Shown: positions 44,207-54,500 of the stretch, piece by piece
How the letters are laid out: the number at the start of each line of letters is the position of its first letter
Position numbering within the stretch: position 1 is the stretch's first letter
DNA from: Parablautia muri
GTDB taxonomy: Bacteria > Bacillota > Clostridia > Lachnospirales > Lachnospiraceae
Reading direction: 5' to 3'
DNA length: 64,000 nt
Assembly (NCBI RefSeq): GCF_009917485.1
Contig: NZ_QZDT01000016.1
Coordinates: 1-64,000 of the forward strand
Translations under genes and position numbers: made by a program
Notes under the pieces: generated by a model
Databases searched by the model: none
The model's input: only the letters and a program-made list of their open reading frames with translations
What the model was told of the DNA's origin: nothing

Positions 44207-45094
44207 ATGAAAAAGAAATCTATGGGTAATAGTTTTTTGTTGTTTTTGACAGCTTTTATCTGGGGCGTGGCGTTTGTAGCCCAGCGTGTGGGAATGGATT
44301 ACATAGGGCCTTTTTCTTTTAACGGTGCAAGGTTTTTAATGGGAAGCGTTGTGCTTTTGCCCCTGGTCTGTGTCCGAAGAAAAAAGGATAAGGAAAAGGG
44401 GGTACCCCGTGCAGGGCTTAAGATCACTTTTACAGGTGGAATCTGCTGTGGGCTTGCCTTATGTTCGGCGGCTTTGTGCCAGCAGATTGGAATTATGTAT
44501 ACCACAGTAGGAAAAGCAGGATTTATTACCACTTTGTATATTGTGATTGTGCCCATTATGGGAATTTTTCTGGGAAAAAAAGCCGGTGGAAGGATTTGGA
44601 TGGGCGCAGGACTGGCAGCAGTGGGAATGTATCTTCTTTGTATGAGCGAGCGTCTTGTGCTGAGCAAGGGCGATACCTATGTGTTTATATGTGCCATTCT
44701 TTTTTCCATACATATATTGGTGATTGATTATTTTTCGCCAAAAGCAGACGGAGTGGAGCTGTCCTGCATTCAGTTTTTGACTGCTGGGGTCATAAGTAGT
44801 ATTTTAGCGTTTGTTTTTGAACAGCCGCAGCTGCAGAGCTTTATAGACGGTATTATCCCTCTTGCTTATGCCGGAATTATGTCAAGCGGAGTGGCCTATA
44901 CCTTGCAGGTGGTGGGACAAAAGGACATGGATCCTACGGTGGCATCGCTTATTCTTTCTATGGAATCCGTGTTTTCAGTATTGGCCGGATGGATGATTTT
45001 GGGACAGGCGCTAAGCGGAAGGGAATTGTTTGGCTGCGTGATGGTGTTTGGCGCAGTGATTCTGGTACAGCTGCCGGATAAGAAAAGAAGCTAA
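44207..45094 (+). CDS. EamA/DMT-family transporter
   Basis: 295 residues with ten predicted helices in two EamA repeats. The N-terminal MGNSFLLFLTAFIWGVAFVA and RFLMGSVVLLPLV and the second-repeat GIMSSGVAYTLQVVGQKDMD and PTVASLILSMESVFSVLAGW are typical. Small-metabolite exporter or importer of unknown substrate. ATG at 44207, TTG at 44201 rejected. Confidence 0.88.
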   Translation: MKKKSMGNSFLLFLTAFIWGVAFVAQRVGMDYIGPFSFNGARFLMGSVVLLPLVCVRRKKDKEKGVPRAGLKITFTGGICCGLALCSAALCQQIGIMYTTVGKAGFITTLYIVIVPIMGIFLGKKAGGRIWMGAGLAAVGMYLLCMSERLVLSKGDTYVFICAILFSIHILVIDYFSPKADGVELSCIQFLTAGVISSILAFVFEQPQLQSFIDGIIPLAYAGIMSSGVAYTLQVVGQKDMDPTVASLILSMESVFSVLAGWMILGQALSGRELFGCVMVFGAVILVQLPDKKRS

Positions 45095-45125
45095 AGCGCT
45101 GTATGTAATAACGTGGAGGTAAATT

Positions 45126-47429
45126 ATGTTTGAAAAATTAAAAGGATATCATGTGGAAGATGGGAAGGTTTACTTCCGGTACGAAGGTGATTATGAGGGA
45201 AAAGAGCCTTGTGTGGAGGTGATTTCTGACACCATCATAAATGTGTTTGTTGATTACACTGGCTTAGGACATCGCTCCAGAGCCATTGAATGGGAGAGGC
45301 AGGGGCAAAATGACACAAAAGAAGGCGCTGAAAAAGGCAAATTGGAAAGCGTGTCGCAGGATGAATCAGGTGTCATAATTAAGACAAAAAAAGTGACCAT
45401 AATAGTCGGCGACAATTTCCATGTGGATTTCTATGATCATGAAGGTATGCCTCTGAGCCTTGCACACAGAGGAGAAAGAAAAAAGAACGCTGCGCTGAGC
45501 GCATCTTTGCTTGCTTTTCTGGCAAAGGAAGGACATGCGGCTTCGGGGAGTATAATTGGAGACTATCCCATCCAGGAGGTCAGGTCCCTAGAGGATAAGG
45601 ACTGTATTTACGGCCTTGGAGATAAAACCGGATTTTTAAATAAGAGACATTATGCATACGAAATGTGGAACACGGATAATCCCAATCCCCAGGAGGACAA
45701 TTTTAAGGTTTTGTACAAGAGTATTCCCTTTATGCTGGTTTTGAAGGAGAAAGGAGCCTATGGGATTTTCTTTGACAATCACGGCAAAACCTATTTTGAT
45801 ATGGGCAAGGAAGGCGAGGACTATTATGTACTTGGGGCGGACGAAGGCAATCTGGACTATTACTTCATTGCCGGGGAGAATCTTAAGGATGTGGTGACGG
45901 ATTATACTTATCTAACAGGACGGGCGCCTATGCAGCAGCTTTGGACTTTGGGATTCCACCAGTCCAGATGGGGCTATGAATCCGAGGAAGAAATTCGTGG
46001 TATCGCCAAAGGTTTAAGGGAGCATGAGCTGCCTTGCGACTGTATTCATTTTGACATTGACTACATGGATCATTATAAAGTCTTTACCTGGAATAAGGAA
46101 ACTTATCAGGATGGCGGGAAGGTGATCTCCGACTTTAAGGACATGGGCATTAAGTCTGTCACCATCATGGATCCGGGGGTCAAGGTTGAAGAAGGCTATT
46201 ACGTATACGAGGAAGGAATGAAGAACGGCTATTTTGCAAAGACACCAAAAGGAGAGGTATACGTAAATGAAGTATGGCCGGGGGATGCGGTATTTCCTGA
46301 TTTTGGCAATCCGAAGGTACGTAAATGGTGGGGAGAAAAACAGAAATATCTGGTGGATTTAGGTGTTGCCGGTGTGTGGAATGATATGAATGAGCCGGCA
46401 AGCTTCAGAGGCCCGCTTCCCAACGATATTGTGTTTACGGACGAGGATATGCCTGCACCACACTCACAGATGCACAATGTGTATGGCCACAACATGGCAA
46501 AAGCCACTTATGAGGGCTGGAGGGAGCTTACCGGTAAGCGTCCTTTCGTAATCACCAGAGCCTGCTACGGCGGTTCACAGAAATATACAACCGGCTGGAC
46601 AGGGGATAATCACAGTATCTGGGCACACTTACGCATGGCAATCCCACAGCTTTGTAATATGGGGCTTTCCGGCATGAGCTTTGTAGGAACGGACGTGGGC
46701 GGATTTGGCAGCGACTGTACGCCGGAGTTGTTTGCAAGGTGGATACAGATAGGGTGTTTCTCACCATTTTTCCGTGACCACTGTGCAAAGGGATGTAGAA
46801 TGCAGGAGCCATGGCAGTTTGGCCCGGAGGTTCTTGCTATCAGCAGAAAGTATATCAACCTGCGTTATGAACTGCTTCCGTATATATACGACTTGATGCA
46901 TGAATGTGAAACCAGCGGAATGCCTATCATGCGCCCTCTTGTTCTGGAATATGACAAGGATGAAAATGTGAAGAACCGGAATGATGAATTTATGCTTGGC
47001 GACCGTATTTTAGTTGCGCCGGTGGTAGAGCAGGGAGCAAAGGAGAAATTGGTTTATCTGCCAAAAGGCGTTTGGTACGATTACTGGACAGGAGAAAAAA
47101 TAGAAGGAAATTGCTCCTTTGTCAGGACAGCGCCCCTTGATGTATGCCCGATTTATGTGAAGGCAGGGGCGGTTATTCCCAAATATCCGGTAAGAATGCA
47201 TGTGGGGGAGGATAAAGATGATCTGCTGATTTTAGAGGTTTATCCGGGAGAAGGAACCTATGCCCACTATCAGGATAATGGAGAAGACTTTGCATACCGT
47301 CAGGGTGCGTATAATACTTATCAGATTCACAACCTGAATGGGCAGGTGGAGGTTTTCAAACAGCACGAAGGCTATCGGGATTATGAAAAGATAAAAGTGG
47401 AAATGACCGCTGGGTTTCAGAAAAAATGA
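45126..47429 (+). CDS. Glycoside hydrolase family 31 alpha-glucosidase
   Basis: 767 residues. GH31 catalytic barrel: nucleophile Asp in VWNDMNEPASF and acid/base Asp in TGWTGDNHSIW, with LWTLGFHQSRWGYESEEEIR and HFDIDYMDHYKVFTWN upstream. N-terminal beta-sandwich and C-terminal beta domains fill the rest. It has no signal peptide, so it is cytoplasmic and would act on imported alpha-glucosides. The stop overlaps the next start (ATGA). Confidence 0.93.
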   Translation: MFEKLKGYHVEDGKVYFRYEGDYEGKEPCVEVISDTIINVFVDYTGLGHRSRAIEWERQGQNDTKEGAEKGKLESVSQDESGVIIKTKKVTIIVGDNFHVDFYDHEGMPLSLAHRGERKKNAALSASLLAFLAKEGHAASGSIIGDYPIQEVRSLEDKDCIYGLGDKTGFLNKRHYAYEMWNTDNPNPQEDNFKVLYKSIPFMLVLKEKGAYGIFFDNHGKTYFDMGKEGEDYYVLGADEGNLDYYFIAGENLKDVVTDYTYLTGRAPMQQLWTLGFHQSRWGYESEEEIRGIAKGLREHELPCDCIHFDIDYMDHYKVFTWNKETYQDGGKVISDFKDMGIKSVTIMDPGVKVEEGYYVYEEGMKNGYFAKTPKGEVYVNEVWPGDAVFPDFGNPKVRKWWGEKQKYLVDLGVAGVWNDMNEPASFRGPLPNDIVFTDEDMPAPHSQMHNVYGHNMAKATYEGWRELTGKRPFVITRACYGGSQKYTTGWTGDNHSIWAHLRMAIPQLCNMGLSGMSFVGTDVGGFGSDCTPELFARWIQIGCFSPFFRDHCAKGCRMQEPWQFGPEVLAISRKYINLRYELLPYIYDLMHECETSGMPIMRPLVLEYDKDENVKNRNDEFMLGDRILVAPVVEQGAKEKLVYLPKGVWYDYWTGEKIEGNCSFVRTAPLDVCPIYVKAGAVIPKYPVRMHVGEDKDDLLILEVYPGEGTYAHYQDNGEDFAYRQGAYNTYQIHNLNGQVEVFKQHEGYRDYEKIKVEMTAGFQKK

Positions 47430-48154
47430 TTACAAATATGGTTAAGGTAACATACTTATATCACAGCGGCTTCATGGTGGAGCTTGACAACAGCATACTT
47501 ATTTTTGACTATTTTAAAGGGAATCTGCCGTCTTCTTTGAAGGGGAAAAAACTTTTGATGTTTTTCAGTCACAAACATCATGACCATTTTCAACTCTCCG
47601 CCCTTAAATGGGCGGAGGAAATGTCAAAAGAGGCGCATTTTTTTGTCGGAAACGATATCAAGCTGAATGGAAAATACCTGGAAAGAAACGGGCTCTGCCC
47701 TGCTATTCTAAAAAGAATAGAACGGATGCAGGGCGGTGCGGTGTATGAAAATAAGGAAGAACAGCTTAAAGTGGAAACACTTCATTCAACCGATGAAGGG
47801 GTTGCATTTGTGGTGACGGCAGGAGAGACATCCATTTACCATGCAGGAGATTTAAACAACTGGTATTGGCCTGAGGAGACAAAAATCGGTAATGAAAAAA
47901 TGGAAAAGGCTTACAAAAAGGAAATTGACAAAATTGCCGGACGACATTTTGATCTTGCTTTTGTACCTTTGGATCCCAGGTTAAAAGAAGGCTACGGCCT
48001 TGGAATGGATTATTTTTTGGAGAAGGTAGATGCCGACAGAGTTTTTCCTATGCATATGTGGGAGGAATATGATGTGATAAAACGTTATAAACAGACAAAA
48101 ACAGGACGGGCATTTGCAGAAAGAATTGAGGATGTGCCGCATATTCCCATGTAA
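47426..48154 (+). CDS. MBL-fold metal-dependent hydrolase
   Basis: 242 residues. The HxHxDH zinc motif appears as FSHKHHDHF. A second His is in SIYHAGDLNNWYW with the bridging Asp, and a third is in PMHMWEEY. It resembles the UlaG-like branch. It overlaps the GH31 gene by 4 bp, so they are co-translated. Substrate unknown. Confidence 0.87.
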   Translation: MITNMVKVTYLYHSGFMVELDNSILIFDYFKGNLPSSLKGKKLLMFFSHKHHDHFQLSALKWAEEMSKEAHFFVGNDIKLNGKYLERNGLCPAILKRIERMQGGAVYENKEEQLKVETLHSTDEGVAFVVTAGETSIYHAGDLNNWYWPEETKIGNEKMEKAYKKEIDKIAGRHFDLAFVPLDPRLKEGYGLGMDYFLEKVDADRVFPMHMWEEYDVIKRYKQTKTGRAFAERIEDVPHIPM

Positions 48155-48244
48155 AACAACGCATAATAATCCATGAAAACACCAAAAAATGAGTGCTTGT
48201 TCTAACTTTATGGGTTGCTGACAGGAATGGAGGTTAGGTTTATC

Positions 48245-48601
48245 ATGGATTATTTTAATGCGTTTTGGGTAGGCGGGCTGATATGTGCGCTGGTACAGAT
48301 TTTGATGGAAAAGACAAAGATGATGCCAGGCAGAATCATGGTGCTTTTGGTATGTGCAGGGGCTGTAATCAGTGCCGTTGGCTGGTATCAGCCATTTGTG
48401 GAGTTTGCAGGAGCAGGAGCAAGCGTACCGCTTTTGGGATTTGGAAATGTGCTGATGAAGGGAGTAAAGGAAGCCGTAGATGAGCAGGGATTTATGGGAT
48501 TATTTTCCGGTGGATTTAAGGCAGGGGCGGTAGGATGCGCGGCCGCGCTTATTTTTGGGTATTTGGCGAGCCTTGTTTTTAACCCTAAGATGAAGAAATA
48601 A
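48245..48601 (+). CDS. spoVAE: Stage V sporulation protein AE
   Basis: 118 residues with three or four membrane helices. MDYFNAFWVGGLICALVQIL, KTKMMPGRIMVLLVCAGAV, FAGAGASVPLLGFGNVLMKG and ALIFGYLASLVFNPK match SpoVAE(b). It is a membrane subunit of the DPA channel. ATG at 48245, preceded by GGAGGTTAGGTTTATC. Located 8 kb from spoVAD, which is unusual since spoVAC-AD-AE normally adjoin. Confidence 0.93.
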   Translation: MDYFNAFWVGGLICALVQILMEKTKMMPGRIMVLLVCAGAVISAVGWYQPFVEFAGAGASVPLLGFGNVLMKGVKEAVDEQGFMGLFSGGFKAGAVGCAAALIFGYLASLVFNPKMKK

Positions 48602-48618
48602 TGTAACTATTTAGCCAG

Positions 48619-48734
48619 GTCTGTGCATTTACTGCACAGACTGTGAGAATAGGATCAGGGAGTGCAAAATCCCATCGCCGAAGGCGATTTTAAATGGATT
48701 TTGTAAGTAACAGTCAGCAAGGCTGAACTGTTAC
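48619..48734. repeat. Composite structured intergenic repeat
   Basis: GTCTGTGCA/TGCACAGAC (48619-48641, perfect 9-bp stem, TTTAC loop), then AAAATCC/GGATTTT enclosing ATCGCC-GAA-GGCGAT (about 48666-48701), then GTAACAGTCAG/CTGAACTGTTAC (about 48707-48734). Order and loop sequence echo 16311-16415 and 14779-14807. Confidence 0.5.
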
Positions 48735-48764
48735 GAAATAATTGATGGATTATTCATAAGCTGG

Positions 48765-48793
48765 TTGTCCTTTTTGGTTTTTGTGCGTATAAT
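48765..48793 (+). promoter_or_regulatory. Promoter of the aminopeptidase P gene
   Basis: TTGTCC (48765-48770), 17 bp, perfect TATAAT (48788-48793). Confidence 0.6.
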
Positions 48794-48853
48794 GTGAAGT
48801 GAATTGTGTTTTAGCCCCAAATTGAGGGCAGCCGGCAGGAATGGAGGATTCGT

Positions 48854-50653
48854 ATGGTGCAGGAAAGAATTGCGAAATTAAGAGAAAATATGAAAGCGGC
48901 TGGTATAGACTGTTATCTGATACCCACATCAGATTATCATGACAGTGAATATGTCAGCGGCTTTTTTCAGGTGAGAAAATATTTTAGCGGGTTTACAGGG
49001 TCTGCAGGGACATTGGTGGCAGCCAGGAATGAGACGGCGCTTTTTACGGACGGCAGATATTTTATACAGGCGGAAAAAGAGTTAAAAGATAGTGGCATAA
49101 GGCTGATGAAAATGGAGGAGCCAGGTGTGCCAACACTCTTGCAGTATCTGGAGCAGGTTTTACAGGAGGGAGAGTGCCTTGGATTTGATGGGCGCGTGGT
49201 GAAGGCAGAGTCGGCCAGGGAATATGAGGAAATTATAAACAAAAAGAATGGAAAAATGATTTGGGACAAAGACCTTTCGGAGGGGATTTGGGAGGAGCGA
49301 CCGGCGATTACGCATCATCCGGTGTTTGTGCTTGAGGAATGCTACAGCGGCGAGAGCGCTTCGTCTAAAATCGCCAGGGTCCGTGAAAAGATGAAGGAAG
49401 AAGGCTGCACCATGCATATTTTAACATCGCTGGACGATATCGCATGGCTTTTGAATATCAGGGGCAATGATGTGGAGAGCTGCCCTGTGGTATTGTCCTA
49501 CATAGTGATGACCATGGAGCAGGTGATTCTTTTTGCAGAGGGAGAAAAGAGTGGAGTCTGGACAGAGGATTTAAAGAAGTATCTTGCAAAAAACAACGTT
49601 ACGCTTCGTCCTTACGATAGCTTTTATGCTTACATACCTGAAATTCACAAGGAGAAGGTGCTGCTTTGTAAAGAGCGCGTCAGCTGCCGGCTGCTCAAGG
49701 AGCTTTCGGAGGATGTAAACGTGGTGGACAAAGCCAATCCCACTTCTTTCATGAAAGCAGTGAAAAATCAAGTTGAGATGGAAAATCTGCGCAAGGCTCA
49801 TTTAAAGGATGCCATTGCCGTAACCCGTTTTATGCATTGGCTTAAGACGAATGTTGGAAAGGAGCCCATGACAGAGGTAAGTGCGGCTGTATATCTGGAA
49901 GATATGCGCAAAGAGAATGAGCATTTTATAGAGCCCAGCTTTGGTACAATCTGCGCTTATGGGGCAAATGGGGCAATTGTACACTACAGTGCAAAAGAGG
50001 ATGCCTGCGCTGAAATAAAGCAGGAAGGCTTTTTGATGGTGGACAGCGGCGGCCATTATCTGGAGGGAACTACGGATATTACGAGAACATTTGCGTTAGG
50101 AGCGCTGACAAAGGAAATGAAGGAGCATTTTACACTGGTGCTGAAGGCTATGCTTAATTTAAGAGCCACGAAATTCCTTTATGGGTGCAGAGGTATCAAT
50201 TTGGATATTCGGGCAAGAGAGGTGTTCTGGGAGAACGGACTTGATTATAAGCATGGCACCGGACATGGGGTTGGTTATCTGCTGAATGTGCACGAGGGGC
50301 CTAACAGCTTTAGATGGAAAGCGCAGGGAGAGCATTTAAGCAGCGCCGTGCTTGAGGAAGGTATGGTTACCACTGATGAGCCAGGTATTTATATAGAGGG
50401 GAGCTATGGGATCAGGATTGAAAATGAGCTTCTTTGCCGAAAAGGGAAGAAAAATGATTATGGGCAGTTCATGTATTTTGAGGATTTGACCTATGTGCCC
50501 ATTGATTTGGACGGTGTGGAGGTTTCCATGCTGGAGGATAGGGATAAGGAGCGGCTGAATGGATATCACCAGGGAGTGTATGAGAAGTTAGCGCCTTATT
50601 TTGAAGGGGAAATGCTTAATTGGCTCAGGAAAGTGACCGCACCTGTAAAATAA
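48854..50653 (+). CDS. Aminopeptidase P family (M24) Xaa-Pro peptidase
   Basis: 599 residues, the long three-domain form: two creatinase-like N-terminal domains, then the M24 pita-bread domain. Metal ligands: LMVDSGGHYLEGTTDITRTF (two Asp), GTGHGVGYLLNVHEGPN (His), VTTDEPGIYIEG (Glu) and IRIENELLC (Glu). It removes N-terminal residues before proline. Cytoplasmic. Its own promoter lies upstream. The leader near the ATG resembles that of spoVAD. Confidence 0.92.
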   Translation: MVQERIAKLRENMKAAGIDCYLIPTSDYHDSEYVSGFFQVRKYFSGFTGSAGTLVAARNETALFTDGRYFIQAEKELKDSGIRLMKMEEPGVPTLLQYLEQVLQEGECLGFDGRVVKAESAREYEEIINKKNGKMIWDKDLSEGIWEERPAITHHPVFVLEECYSGESASSKIARVREKMKEEGCTMHILTSLDDIAWLLNIRGNDVESCPVVLSYIVMTMEQVILFAEGEKSGVWTEDLKKYLAKNNVTLRPYDSFYAYIPEIHKEKVLLCKERVSCRLLKELSEDVNVVDKANPTSFMKAVKNQVEMENLRKAHLKDAIAVTRFMHWLKTNVGKEPMTEVSAAVYLEDMRKENEHFIEPSFGTICAYGANGAIVHYSAKEDACAEIKQEGFLMVDSGGHYLEGTTDITRTFALGALTKEMKEHFTLVLKAMLNLRATKFLYGCRGINLDIRAREVFWENGLDYKHGTGHGVGYLLNVHEGPNSFRWKAQGEHLSSAVLEEGMVTTDEPGIYIEGSYGIRIENELLCRKGKKNDYGQFMYFEDLTYVPIDLDGVEVSMLEDRDKERLNGYHQGVYEKLAPYFEGEMLNWLRKVTAPVK

Positions 50654-50680
50654 AAAGGCAGTACAAGGAGATAAAGTTTG

Positions 50681-51490
50681 ATGATAGCAACAGTTGATGT
50701 GGATGAAAAAGGTGTATTGAAGGGGATAAATTGTTTTGCCTTGGATATGGATGGCACAGTTTATCTGGGAGAACAGTGGATTGATGGGGCCAGAGATTTT
50801 TTAAAGGCAGTGGAAAGAGCCGGTAAGAAGTATGTGTTTTTGACGAATAATTCCTCTAAGAATCCGCAAACTTATGTAGAAAAGCTTGGGAGGATGGGGC
50901 TTACCATTGGGCTGAATCAGATTGTCACCTCCGGAGAGGCAACGATCGCTTATTTGAAAAAGAATTTTCCGGGGAAAAGGGTTTTTCTGCTGGGAAATGA
51001 GCTTTTGCAGGAAGAGTTTGTGGAGGCTGGTGTTAAGCTGGATGAAAAGACGCCGGAGGTAGTAGTGGTTGGATTTGATACCTCTCTTACTTATGCGAAA
51101 ATGTGCAGGGTGTGTGATTTTGTGAGAGAGGGGCTTCCTTACCTATCAACCCATCCTGATTTTAATTGCCCAACGGAGAGTGGATTTATTCCGGATGCCG
51201 GGGCAATTCATGCGTTTATTCATGCATCCGCCTTTCGTTACCCTGACCATGTGATTGGAAAGCCAAGCGGTGATATTATGGATTATCTGGCCCAACGTGC
51301 AGGAGTTTCAAAAGGCGAAACCGCTATGGTGGGAGACCGGCTTTATACGGATGTGGCTGCAGGGGTGAAGAATGGTTATACAGGAATTTTAGTGCTCAGT
51401 GGAGAAGCTGGGATGAAGGATGTGGAGGAGTCAGAGGTGAAACCGGATCTGATTTTTTCCTCCGTAAAGGAAATGATTCCATTTTTATAA
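50681..51490 (+). CDS. HAD-IIA family phosphatase (NagD-like)
   Basis: 269 residues. HAD motif I CFALDMDGTVYLGE, motif II FLTNNSSKNP, motif III lysine in VIGKPSGDIMDYL, motif IV MVGDRLYTDVAAG, with an IIA cap between. It dephosphorylates sugar phosphates or nucleoside monophosphates. AAGGAG precedes the ATG. Followed by addB after 53 bp. Confidence 0.9.
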   Translation: MIATVDVDEKGVLKGINCFALDMDGTVYLGEQWIDGARDFLKAVERAGKKYVFLTNNSSKNPQTYVEKLGRMGLTIGLNQIVTSGEATIAYLKKNFPGKRVFLLGNELLQEEFVEAGVKLDEKTPEVVVVGFDTSLTYAKMCRVCDFVREGLPYLSTHPDFNCPTESGFIPDAGAIHAFIHASAFRYPDHVIGKPSGDIMDYLAQRAGVSKGETAMVGDRLYTDVAAGVKNGYTGILVLSGEAGMKDVEESEVKPDLIFSSVKEMIPFL

Positions 51491-51543
51491 AAGAAAGCGA
51501 TATAAAAAGCGATATTGAAAAGCTTTTAAAGAGGAAGTTGGTT

Positions 51544-54500
51544 ATGGGATTACAGTTTTATTTTGGTGGTTCAGGGGCTGGAAAAAGCAGACAGCTTCAT
51601 AAAGATATTGTTGCGTGGGCAGGAGAGAAACCTGCCTGCAATTTTTTATTTCTGGTGCCGGACCAGTTTACCATGCAGACCCAGGTTGACTTGGTAAATG
51701 CCAGCGGGCGTGGAGGTATTATGAATATTGATGTGCTCAGCTTCGGACGCCTTGCCCACCGCATTTTTGAGGAAACCGGATATGGAAACAAGCCGGTTTT
51801 GGATGATACGGGCAAAAGCCTTGTGCTGCGCAAGGTGGCAACGGAGTTTGCACAGGAAATGCCCATTATTGGAAAAAATTTAAATAAAATTGGGTATATC
51901 CACGAAGTAAAGTCCGCTATTTCGGAGTTTATGCAGTATGGCATCAGCGCCGGTCAGGTGGGAGAGCTGGCAGAGTTTGCCAAGGGGCGGGGAGCGCTGC
52001 ATTATAAGCTGAAGGATTTGGAAGTGATTTATAAAGGATTTGTATCGTACATACAGGAGCGCTACATCACCACAGAGGAAACCTTGCAACTTTTGACACA
52101 GGCTGTGGGAAAGTCCCGGATTGTCAGGGATAGTGTTGTTGTTTTTGACGGATTTACGGGGTTTACGCCTATACAATATAGCTTGATTCAGGAACTTTTG
52201 AGGCTGACTGAAAGGGTCATTGTTTCTATCACAATAGATATTAGAGAAAATCCTTTTAGGGCAGGTATGGAGCAGGAACTATTTTTTCTCAGTAAGAAAA
52301 CAGTGAGAGATTTATGTGGATTGGCGAAGGAAGCGGGCGTAGAAAGAACGGACGATATTTTTATAAAAAACCATCCATTGCCGAGATTTAAAAATAATGC
52401 GGAGATGGCACATCTGGAAAAACATCTGTTTCGTTATCCGGTGCAGCCCTATAGGGAGACAGGCGGAGGCAACATTTACATGATGGAGACTTTGAATCCG
52501 GCAAAGGAGGTGCGCAAGGTCTGTATTCAAATCAAAAAGCTGGTATTGGAGGAGGGCTACAGTTACCGGGATATTGCGGTGGTCACAGGAGATTTGGAGA
52601 CCTATGCGGACTATTTTGAGAGGGAAGGGCTTATTTATGATATTCCTGTTTTTTTGGACAGAACCAGAGGACTTTTGTTAAATCCGCTGATTGAGTACAT
52701 AAGAAGCGCTCTTAAGATTGTACTGTCTGATTTTTCTTATGAATCGGTTTTTCATTTTTTGCGGTGCGGCCTTACGGATTTTGCCCCGGAGGAGATAGAT
52801 CGGCTTGAAAATTATGTACTTGCCTTAGGTATCAGAGGAAAGAAAAGATGGGGACAGATGTTTGTCAGGAGAATTAATAAAAAAACAGATGTTACCAATG
52901 AACAGAAAGCGCAGGAAGACAGAGAAATTGCACTGCTGGAAAAAATAAACACAATAAGAACAGGATTTATGGAACAAATGCAGCCTTTGCTGGAAAAAAA
53001 GAAAACGGCCGGAGAGCTGGTGAGGGTGCTGTATGATTTTATTGTAAATGGGAAAATCCAGGAAAAGCTGTCCGCATATGAGCAATTTTTCACGGAAAAT
53101 GGAGAGAGAGAACGGGCACGTGAATATGCTCAGGTTTACAGGCTTGTGATGGAGCTTCTAGAGCAGATTATGGAACTTCTTGAAAAGGAACCCATGAACC
53201 TTAAGGAGTTTGCAGATATTCTGGATGCAGGATTTGCGGAGATTGAGGTAGGAACTATCCCGGGAAGTGTGGACAGAATTGTGGTGGGTGATATGGAAAG
53301 GAGCCGTCTAAAGCAGGTCAAGGTGCTGTTTTTTTTAGGGGTTAACGATGGGAATATTCCGAAGGGCAGCATGAAAGGAGGCATTATTTCCGATCTTGAC
53401 AGAGAATTTTTGCAACAGTCAGAATTTGAGCTTGCCCCCACCCCCAGACAAAAAATGTATATTCAAAGGCTATATCTTTACATGAACATGACGAAGCCTT
53501 CCGATCGGCTGTATCTGTCTTTTTCCAGAATGAACAGCCAGGGAAAGAGTATCAGGCCTTCCTACCTGATTGACATGATTCGGAAATTATTTCCGCAGAT
53601 TCAGATAGAAAAATCAGATATGACGCAGATGTCTTTTGAGCAGATTGTAGGGAAAAAGGACGGATTGACGCTTTTGGCGGAAGAAATCAGAGAGTATGCC
53701 GAGGGGCGGGAAGGGGCTTTGGACCAGCGAGAGCTGGGATGCCTGTATCGCTTTTATGCAAGAGACGAACAATATGGGAGCTATGCGGGGAAGCTTATGG
53801 AGACCGCTTTTGCAAGATATGAACATAAGCCTCTGACAAAGGCGGTAGCGCTGGCCCTTTATGGTAAGATGCTGGAGAACAGCGTAAGCCGTCTGGAACG
53901 GTATGCAGCCTGCGCCTATTCACATTTCCTACAATATGGCCTTATGTTGAAAGAACGGGAGGAATTTAGCTTTGAACAGGCTGATTTGGGGAATATTTTT
54001 CACCAGGTGCTGGAAGTCTTTGCAGGAAAACTTGCAGAAAACAAACTGACATGGTTTGACTTTTCGAAGGAGGAGGGTGATGAGCTTCTTCGGGAGGCGT
54101 TAGATACGGTGACAGCAGCCTACGGGGAAACGATTCTTTACAGCAGCGCGCGATATGAATATATGGTGGAGCGGATGTACCGGATTCTACAAAGAACTAT
54201 CCATACCCTGAAAGCTCAGCTGCGGGAGGGAGATTTTATGCCTGCCGCTTTTGAATTATCTTTTGCCAGAGCAGGAGTGCCGGAGGCGGTGGACTTTTCT
54301 TTATCAGATGAAGAAAAGATGAAGCTCAGAGGCAGGATTGACAGAATTGATACCTGTGAAGATGAGGAGCATGTGTATGTAAAGGTGATAGATTATAAAT
54401 CCGGAAACAAGAAATTTGATTTAGCGGCTCTATATTATGGATTGCAGCTACAGCTTGTGGTTTATATGAATGTAGCGGTGAAAATCGCGGAGAAAAATTA

